Part shown: positions 56,770 to 64,000 of the stretch, piece by piece | Position numbering within the stretch: position 1 is the first letter of the stretch | Layout of the letters: every line of letters starts with the position of its first letter | DNA from: Ascarosepion bandense | Taxonomy: Eukaryota > Mollusca > Cephalopoda > Sepiida > Sepiidae | DNA: 64,000 bases | NCBI GenBank assembly: GCA_037127315.1 | Contig: JBBBDQ010000191.1 | Coordinates: 15,609,001-15,673,000 of the forward strand | Reading direction: 5' to 3' | The notes under the pieces: generated by a model | Told to the model about the DNA's origin: nothing | The model's database searches: none | The model's input: the letters and a program-made list of their open reading frames with translations, nothing else | Translations under genes and position numbers: made by a program

Positions 56770-59590
56770 ATTACCTTCCTCTCTTTAGGAAGGGCTCCAG
56801 TGTCCATATGCAGGATCTGGGAGTCTATATCAGCAAACATCTCCCTCTGGCTCGGGAGGTTTCTCTTGAATCTCCTGACCATCCATACTTGTGCTTCTGT
56901 CTTGCTCTACTAAATTCAGGTAGCTATCTTTTCTTTCTCTATCACTCCTTTTCCTCTCTTGACTGTTTTTTGCTGGACAGCATATCTGATAATATAGATA
57001 AGGACATTGCCTCACACTTGTTCGCCAACATATTTGTGTTCGGTGACTTCAATGTCCACCATGCCAATTGGCTGGAAAACTCTGTTACTGATCTTGCTGG
57101 CATCCACAACTTGAACTTTGTGATGACCCAGTCTCTCACGCAAGTGATGGACTTCCCCACACATTTCCTCAGTATGCATGAAGAACATGCCTCTCTGCTA
57201 GATACCTTTCTCACTTCTATTCCTGACTCCTGCCATGCAGTTCTGCTCTCTTGGCAACTCTGATCATGCTGTGGTTTTTATTAGTATTTCTCTCCACTTC
57301 CTTCCTACCAGGAACTTCTGACCAGCAGAATCTCTTACTGCTATCAAAGGGCGGACAGATTTTTTGTGTGATATCTCTTGGAAGAAAGTGTATAGTCTCC
57401 CCATTGAAGACTGTACTTCTGAGGTCTCCTCTTGTGTGAAAGCTGGCATTGATGCTTTTATCCCAGCCAGGAAGTTTCATCTAAAACCCCATTTGCTCCC
57501 TGGTTCTCCCCTGCTTGTTTGACCGCAATAGCCCACAGAAATCACTACTTTAAACTTTATTGAAGCCATGCGTTTGACCATAATAGGTGCTTTTTGCCTC
57601 TGCTCACTGTAAGAGGATCCTCAATGATGCTAAGCTGTTGTTTAACAGAATAAAGCAGTGTATAGCAATGCGCAAGTTTGGCTCCAAAGACTACTCGTAG
57701 ATTTGCAAAAGTATGCTAAACAGTAGCAAATCTTCCATTTCTCCTTTAATAAATAAATATGAGGCTCTCACAGCTACAGTAGATAAGGTTGAGTGCTTTG
57801 CTCGCAGATTCTCCTCTAACTCCTCACTTAATTCGTCTTGAATATCTGCACTCTGCTTCCCACCTAGAACTGAGGCGCAATTGAGCAACGTTTACATTAC
57901 CCTCATTGCTGGTCTCTAAAATAATTTAAAAACTTGACTCCCATAAGGTGAGTGGAGGTGATGGAACCTTAGTCATTGTCTTTAAGAAATGAGCTCCTGA
58001 ACTCTTATGTCCTCTCCAAACTCTACAATTACTGTCTCCCTGCTTCTTGCTTTCCTGCTTACTGGAAGTCTTCATCTGTGGTTCCTGTTTTTAAGAACCT
58101 TGGAGAACCCTCAGACTCCTCCAATTATCGTCCTATCAGCCTCTTACCAATTTTTGTTAAAGTGTTAGAGGCCATCATCAATGCTGAAGTGGTTCAACAT
58201 CAGATAGTCCACTGACTGTGCTCCGACAGACAGTATAGCTGCCGCTTCACCAGGTCTGCCACTGATATGCTAACAACCATCACTGAGTACATATACCAGG
58301 CTCTTGACAAGAATGGTGAAGCTAGAGCTGTTGCTCTGGATATCTCCAAATCATTTGACAGGGTCTGGCATGCTGGCCTTCTGTGCAAGCTATAGGGCTA
58401 TGGTATATCTGGACACTTGTTTGACTTAATCAAATTGTTCCTATTGAATCACATAATGAAGGTCGTATTGAACGGGTATGCTTCTAGATCCTTACATACA
58501 AATACAGGTATGCAGGTGTCTGTCAAGGCTCTGTCCTAGGTCCTACACCTTTCCTGATTTTCATTAACAATCTCCCTGATGTAATCAGATCCCAAGTAGG
58601 CATTTACACTGACAACACCACCATTTACTCCTACCTCCCTAAGAAATCTGCTGATGTAGACAAAACAAACCTTGCTACTGCTCTTGAAAACGACCTCCAG
58701 TCAGTGGTAGACTGGGTAAGAAATGACTTGTAAACTTTAATGCTTTCAAAACGAAGCTGTTATCCACCAAAGACAATCTTTCTTACCTGCCATCAGCATA
58801 GATCACGCTAGTTTCCCTGAGAGCAATACACTATTCCTCCTTGGTCTCACTCTCTCAGCTAACCTAAGTGGAATGAATACATTGAATTAATAGCTAAATC
58901 TACTGTTAAGAAGGTCGGGTCCCTGTGTCAGTTCAGGAAGTTCTTCTTTTCTGAATCAATCATGCACATTTACAAATCTACTGTTTGTCTGTGCTTTGAA
59001 TACTGCTGTATGTCTGGTTGGACACCCCTGCTGTTCACTTTGAGTTTCTTGATAAGATCCAAAGAAGAATCTGCAATGTAATTGATCCTGACCAGGCAGC
59101 CTGACTCTAGTCTCTCTCTCACCAATGAGGTGTGACTTCCCTTTGTCTCTTCTACAAATACTTTCATAGATTCTGCTCTGAGGAGCTTAGCTCTTTGGTG
59201 ATACGCAAATTTACTCGACCTACTAGACTGGCAACAATGTTCCACCCTTTTACTGTGAAAACAATCAAGTGTAATCACAACTTCAGCTTTTCTTGCACTT
59301 CTTGCTTGTGGAACTCCCATTCGTATTGTTTCCCTGATAGCTACAATCTCCAAGGGTTTAAATGCAACATCAACTGTTATCTCGTATTTCTTTGATTCCC
59401 TTCCTTTTTCTCACTTTACAATTTGCTCTCACACTGCTCTCTTCACACCAATGTACCTGTCCTTCTCTAACTTATTCTCCGACACCTACTGTGACCTGTT
59501 TGCCTCCACTCTTCACTCTCCTGTTATGTAACCCCCTGTGCATCAGTGGCAGTTCTGCCTTGCTTGGGGTGAGATGATTATATAAAAAAT
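56770..59590 (+). mobile_element. LINE (Jockey/CR1-type), longest copy: endonuclease, RT, C-terminus, 3' UTR
   Basis: The 151-codon frame 56808-57263 holds the endonuclease C-terminal half with NIFVFGDFNVHHANW (GDFN) and HASLLDTFLTSIP. The linker has RSDHAVV-like and DRADRFF-like readings. RT motifs follow: SSVVPVFKNLGEPSDSSNYR, PISLLPIF (57976-58215), then ITEYIYQALDKNGEARAVAL and DISKSFDRVWHAGLL (58270-58385), then KVVLNGYASRS. The FADD/YADD box reads FTLTT-like after a frameshift (about 58600-58620). The C-terminus (59132-59395) and the end 'gtaaccccctgtgcatcagt' complete it. It has many frameshifts and several stops. 5' truncated. Confidence 0.88.
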
Positions 59591-60030
59591 GACTATTATG
59601 CTCATTTATAGCAAACATGCGGAGGTACCTCTATAAATACCCGCATGCACAAAAAAATAACATGTATTAAGATTTGATAAACTGCTAATTTTATGTAACA
59701 AAGGAAAATAATCTTTGAATCTAAGAGCTGAAGATGAGCTGTAAATATAATTAAGGTGACATTATCAAACTTTAATTATAAAAGTATTGTCATCTATAAG
59801 AATAAAAAGAAATATTGAAGATCGACTATAACTCAGAGACATGCAATATGTCATTATACTTGTACTGTAATATACCCCAGCAAGGATGCCTAGCATTGTC
59901 TGGGCAAACATAAGTTCATATATAACACAGGAAAAATATGTTCTTAATATATTTCTCCTTGCATAATATAATAAATGAAAAAATATATTATTTACATATA
60001 AAAAATATTCTGATACCTAAAATAAAAATG
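59591..60030. other. AT-rich probable intronic sequence
   Basis: No gene or assignable repeat. Confidence 0.4.
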
Positions 60031-60129
60031 TATTTACCTCGGTTGGCAGGGCTTCTGGCAGCACAACTGTTGAAAAGGTTTTATGGGATCCATCATTTGA
60101 AGAGCCAAGATAGTCTCTATTCAATTGTC

Positions 60130-60375
60130 ATTTTGAATTGAAAATATTTAAATTCAAAATTCCAATTTGTTGGAATTATGTGGTTACTGGGGATGAACAC
60201 ATCTTTTTTTGCCCACTTAAGACTACTGTGACTATGTATTGATGACGTGTAGGAAATAAAGTTACTGAAAAGCTAGGTCCGTTCTGTTGCACTACTTTGA
60301 AGAGTTGAAATTTCAAAGAAGCTTTTTGGACATCTTGTTTTTTAGTTGAACTCTGTGGGGAGAAACTGCATGCAG
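60130..60375 (-). mobile_element. Helitron helicase remnant (second copy)
   Basis: The minus strand reads PHRVQLKNKMSKKLL, then NFNSS-CNRTDLAF, LYFLHVI, and KKDVFIPSNHIIPTNWNFEF followed by KYFQFKMTIE. These are in the same order as the 6740-7265 copy. Nucleotide similarity between the two is visible around 'gaattcaaa' and 'ggaatta'. Only the last third of the helicase is present, with frameshifts. Confidence 0.7.
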
Positions 60376-60750
60376 CTCAAGAGAGAAGAACTCGATGGAC
60401 AGCTCCCAAATTTGCCTTGAACTGTGTTGAGTTTTACAGTTAAAACTCTCTATGAATCTGTTATAATAGCTTTGAGTTTATTTCTTCAGTTGCATCATTC
60501 TTTGAAGTAAGAATATTTAAACCTTTCTTATGGAGCCACTAGTGGTTTCTGTAATTTAGGGCCATTCATTTTACATTTAAAACAGATCAAGAAATAAAAT
60601 TTCTATATCTGAAAGTGTTTTTTTATTGTTGCCCAATGTTTTACAACAACAAATGATTTTGTTATATTCTTTTATTTGGCTACTCCTGCAAAAAACTAAA
60701 CAAAAAAACCCCTTTTAATCCAGAATTAAACTTTGGTAACCTTCAATAAG
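60376..60750. other. AT-rich probable intronic sequence
   Basis: No gene or assignable repeat. Confidence 0.4.

Positions 60751-60752
<2 letters not shown>

Positions 60753-60781
<29 letters not shown>
60753..60781. repeat. (CA)n microsatellite
   Basis: An alternating CA tract. Confidence 0.96.
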
Positions 60782-60785
<4 letters not shown>

Positions 60786-60884
60786 ATTCTGATATCACAG
60801 CACAATAGAAAGTCCAAGAAACAATGATTCTTCCAATCTATAGATAAAGAACCACCTCAAGTAATAACACATGTAATATAAAGC

Positions 60885-61110
60885 TGGCCTTAGAGGTCAT
60901 TTGAGGTCACCAAAGAGCACAGCATTACATTTCTTGCTAAATGAAGCAATTTCAAGTAAAATGTCTAGAAATATTGAGTTTGCTATAAAGTACAAAAATG
61001 TTTTTTGATCTCACAAATAGGAGGGCATATGAGGTCAAATATGACTACCAAAGTCACTTGAGGTCATTGAAGGCAGAATTAGTCTTTATGATCTGTATTG
61101 TAGTCAAGCA
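60885..61110 (-). repeat. Dispersed repeat, copy 2 (shared with 7530-7865)
   Basis: The inverse of this segment contains 'atacagatcataaagacta', 'attctgccttcaatgacct' and 'gatcaaaaaacattttt', in the same order as 7530-7865. 'gaggtca' words repeat five or more times. Confidence 0.65.
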
Positions 61111-61114
61111 ATTA

Positions 61115-61228
61115 TGAATGTAAATTAGTATGTGGGGTAACTTGGTTAAAAATAGATGAGAGATTATGTGGCACTTAATCTCTCATCTATTTTTAACCAA
61201 GTTACCCCCACATACTAATTTACATTCA
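61115..61228. repeat. Long hairpin: 52/53-bp arms with a 9-base loop
   Basis: The left arm 61115-61166 contains 'ttggttaaaaatagatgaga' and the right arm 61176-61228 its inverse, 'tctcatctatttttaaccaa'. The only visible difference is gggg against ccccc. Loop tgtggcact. It lies at the edge of the dispersed repeat. Confidence 0.95.
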
Positions 61229-61231
61229 AGA

Positions 61232-63270
61232 ATATAATGCACACACACATTTTGGCATATAAATATATTCACCAAAATTTTTAATTTTCAATTTTTAACC
61301 TTTATTAAATAGAATGAAAATGAACCTATTCTTTTTTTGTCTGACTTTGACAGAACAAAAATCTTCTTTACTATACACTATTACACATATACTTTTTGTG
61401 TGAATGAAACAAAAAACAATGCATTGTTCAATGTGATCTGTACAGATGTTTAATAGAAAAACTTATTCTTGTTTACATTCCAATTAGTCAGCCTTTTATT
61501 TTACATCCTGAAGTTTAACAAACTGTGTATTGAAAATATTTGATGAAAAATTTAAATAAGTTTCAAAATTTTTTATTTGTCAGGCACAAAGCAAACAAGT
61601 AAGTACTACTTAAATCCATGTGGATGAAGTGGTTTTAGGCATATCCTGTTACAGCCACCTACCATTTTACAGATGGTCTGTTTCTTTTCAACACTTATTT
61701 GAGCAGTTTGTCTCATGCTTAATTTGTTGACTATTAGTGTTATATGGAGGTTTTGTTCTGTTTTATTCTTTGTTGTTGTTTTTTTTTGTTTTTTCTTCTG
61801 AAATTTCAAATGAAAATTAAAAAGAAAAATCATTGATTAAAATTGATTAAAATTGACTCTTCTAATGACACAAAGATTATGCTAATAAAATTTACTTTTA
61901 TATAAAATTGTTTCTCTCAACTCCAGATATTCATTTTTTTTTTGTATAAGTGTTTAATTAATACTAACAGTTCAATAACTATTACTTGGCAGTTTTATTG
62001 TATTAAATGTTATAAGTAATCTATAGATGATTTAAAGTATACAGGAAGATACATGTAAGGTATAGATAATTTTATGCACTTTCAGGTCACATTTTGACAT
62101 GTTTAAAGTGTACATTTTTCCTTTCTTTTTAATCCTAGCTGTGTGGAATTCATCTTCATGTACTGTCTCTAGTCATCCTTACTACAGTGATAAAAGTAGA
62201 GAGATTTTGGAGGTGGTGGTAGATTTGAAGCAGGTTGGACATCAGAATTAATGAAGTTCGAATAACTTAAGGCACAGTGGCTGGCATGTCCATTGTTTAC
62301 AATTGTTGTTTGTATATAGATTTGTGGTAGCATTTTATAAGAATTGAAGAATGGTGAAGTTCAGAAATAGGAAGATAAAATCATTACTCAACTTAAGAAT
62401 GAGGCTTCCTTTTAAGAAGTGGGAGCATGTGCATAAGTGTACATTTTCAATGAGCAAAGAAAGGCGCAGGTCTAGGCACAGCCTTTAAACATCCCTTGCA
62501 GAATCCAATGGCATGGTGAGGTCCAAGACAGCTGATTCATGATCAGTTGCAGTCACTAAACTTCAATATAAGTGAATCTTTTCTTGCACTTCATAGCACC
62601 AGTTTTCAGCAGCTATTGATTTAAGTGATACCGTAAGGTCTTATTTTGCACTGTGAGACTGGGGAAAACAAACTAAAAGAAAAATTGTCAATTTGAATGA
62701 GAAATGGAATAAATGACAGAAAAAATTAATAAATTAGTTGCAATAAATGTAATTATCTGAGAATATGTTTAAGGACATGGAAATGTTTGAAGTTTGAAGT
62801 TTGCAGCCTTAAATATTTCACCCTGACTTTTGTATAAATTTTTTTTATTTTTATGAAAAACAAACAAAAACAAAAATTTGGTCAGAAAATGTGACAACTA
62901 GAATTCTTGCTTATCAAATTTTGCTTAATGCATTGTGTTGACATCTATATAATACCTATAAAACAAACTGTAGGTGATGAAAAAAAAAATAGCTTAGTCT
63001 GTTTTGGGTTTGGCACTCATTGAGGACACTTTGTAGAAAGAAGCTATGTCAGGAACTTCTTTGCATAGTCATGTGATTAATTTCTGAATGAATGCTGTTG
63101 CTGAGCATTGTAAGGAGACTTGTAGCAAACATATACACTATTCCTGCCAAGAAAATATTTTATGTAAGAGGGATTTTAACCTACCCTTGTATATTTCAAG
63201 ACAAAGCAGAATCTGTAAGACTATTGCAATATTGATCACTTTAAAATTCTGATATGCTTTCAGTGAACTT
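61232..63270. other. AT-rich probable intronic sequence
   Basis: No gene or assignable repeat. A stretch after 'aatcctag' at 62140 was considered as an exon and rejected. Confidence 0.4.
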
Positions 63271-63275
63271 ACAAC

Positions 63276-63300
63276 CATATATATATATATATATAGATAG
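63276..63300. repeat. (TA)n microsatellite
   Basis: An alternating TA tract with a short GATA continuation. Confidence 0.93.
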
Positions 63301-63304
63301 ATAC

Positions 63305-64000
63305 TGTAAATAAAACTGTTGTTAGAAATTTAATGTTGAATACAGTAGCTTTGTTGTGTTCTGAAAGAAATCCAAAGAACCACTGTGTGTGATCATTTGA
63401 CAAGAATTCTGTTTGCTTACTTGTGGGCATTTTGACTGAAGCTGAGAAGCTTCATTTAATCATAGCAAAACATGGGACAATTTTTGTCTTAATGCTCAGA
63501 TCAATTTCACCAGCAAGAAGTACATCTCCATTTCCAGTGACTCAGTAAATGGTGAGTAACCAAAGTTTCGGCTGAGTGAACAATCACAACTGTTGTTGAG
63601 CAGAAAGACAATCTTCAGCTGAACATTGGTCAATGGCAGTGGTATAAGAACCACACTATATTTACGTCACATTTTATAGCTTTATGCTATAGTTTTATCA
63701 AAATATTCACAGAAATTATTGCATTATCTTTGTGCAGGGAATAATCTTGAATTTGATGTACTTCTGCAAAAATATTTACCAATGACTCGACACTATTTTG
63801 TGGTATCTTTGGATAAGTAAGGTATCAATTACATATAAAATGACAGTCTTAGAAGGTTAAAACTGATTTTTAAATGCTACATTTGCAGTAATAATAAGAA
63901 GTTGGGCCCTTGTAATATTAACTATGCTCAGTAATGTAAAACTGCATTGCAAATGACTGTTGAATTTGTCAGAAGGTAAATATTTTGCCTGATTACTTAT
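63305..64000. other. Unassigned AT-rich stretch to window end
   Basis: No gene or recognised repeat. Confidence 0.4.

Noticed and set aside
58970..59353. 127-codon minus-strand ORF
   Set aside because: Antisense of the LINE C-terminal domain. The + strand reading carries the conserved motifs.
62143..62250. Possible exon after 'aatcctag'
   Set aside because: An acceptor-like sequence is present, but the translated frames have no endophilin or other family similarity and no convincing donor.
1..64000. CRISPR arrays, rRNA, bacterial operons
   Set aside because: No regularly spaced direct repeats, no rRNA-like conserved blocks, and gene structure and splice sites point to an animal genome.

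Overview
The window looks like non-coding DNA from an animal, most likely a cephalopod. It is AT-rich, almost free of long ORFs, full of (TA)n and (TG)n tracts, and crowded with decayed transposable elements. The cephalopod assignment is an inference from tRNA-derived SINEs that share a long core, Penelope-like elements, RTE and Jockey-type LINEs, K02A2.6-type Ty3/gypsy elements and deleted mariner copies. The only host-gene piece I can support is one 73-bp exon at 21867-21939 on the + strand. It has a clean acceptor and donor and encodes a peptide matching the start of the endophilin-A (SH3GL) BAR domain. Most of the window would then be intron of that gene.

Layout. 1-5.9 kb: mariner remnant, two RTE 3' ends, Penelope-like endonuclease remnant, SINE. 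6.7-12.9 kb: Helitron helicase remnant, a dispersed repeat, Jockey-type LINE 3' fragments and a possible LTR leader. 13-18.5 kb: plain AT-rich DNA with one MITE-like inverted repeat. 18.5-19.8 kb: a richer, promoter-like block, probably an old LTR on the minus strand. 20.2-21.6 kb: Penelope-like and LINE fragments next to the exon. 23.1 kb: a perfect 54-bp palindrome.

24.8-30.8 kb is the most informative part. An old Ty3/gypsy element, with both LTRs, gag, zinc knuckles, protease and part of RT, is broken by three insertions. These are a second, small LTR retrotransposon with its own LTRs and target duplication, a minus-strand LINE, and a minus-strand SINE. The small element holds gag, a zinc knuckle and a dead protease, followed by a cold-shock domain of Y-box protein type where pol should be. 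It looks like capture of a spliced host mRNA.

31-36 kb: SINE, several long inverted repeats and an internally deleted RTE LINE. 36.6-40.4 kb: mariner, Ty3/gypsy pol (minus) and a deleted LINE lie end to end. 42.3-48.8 kb: two more mariner copies, SINEs and another LINE. 50.4-52.4 kb: a much-mutated Ty1/copia integrase-RT-RNase H. 53.6-56.6 kb: an old direct duplication. 56.8-59.6 kb: the longest LINE copy. 60-61.2 kb: a second Helitron remnant and a long hairpin. 61.2-64 kb: nothing recognisable.

No intact transposase, polymerase or RNA gene was seen. The elements do not form a working pathway. Together they record successive waves of insertion, internal deletion and nesting inside what is probably a large intron.
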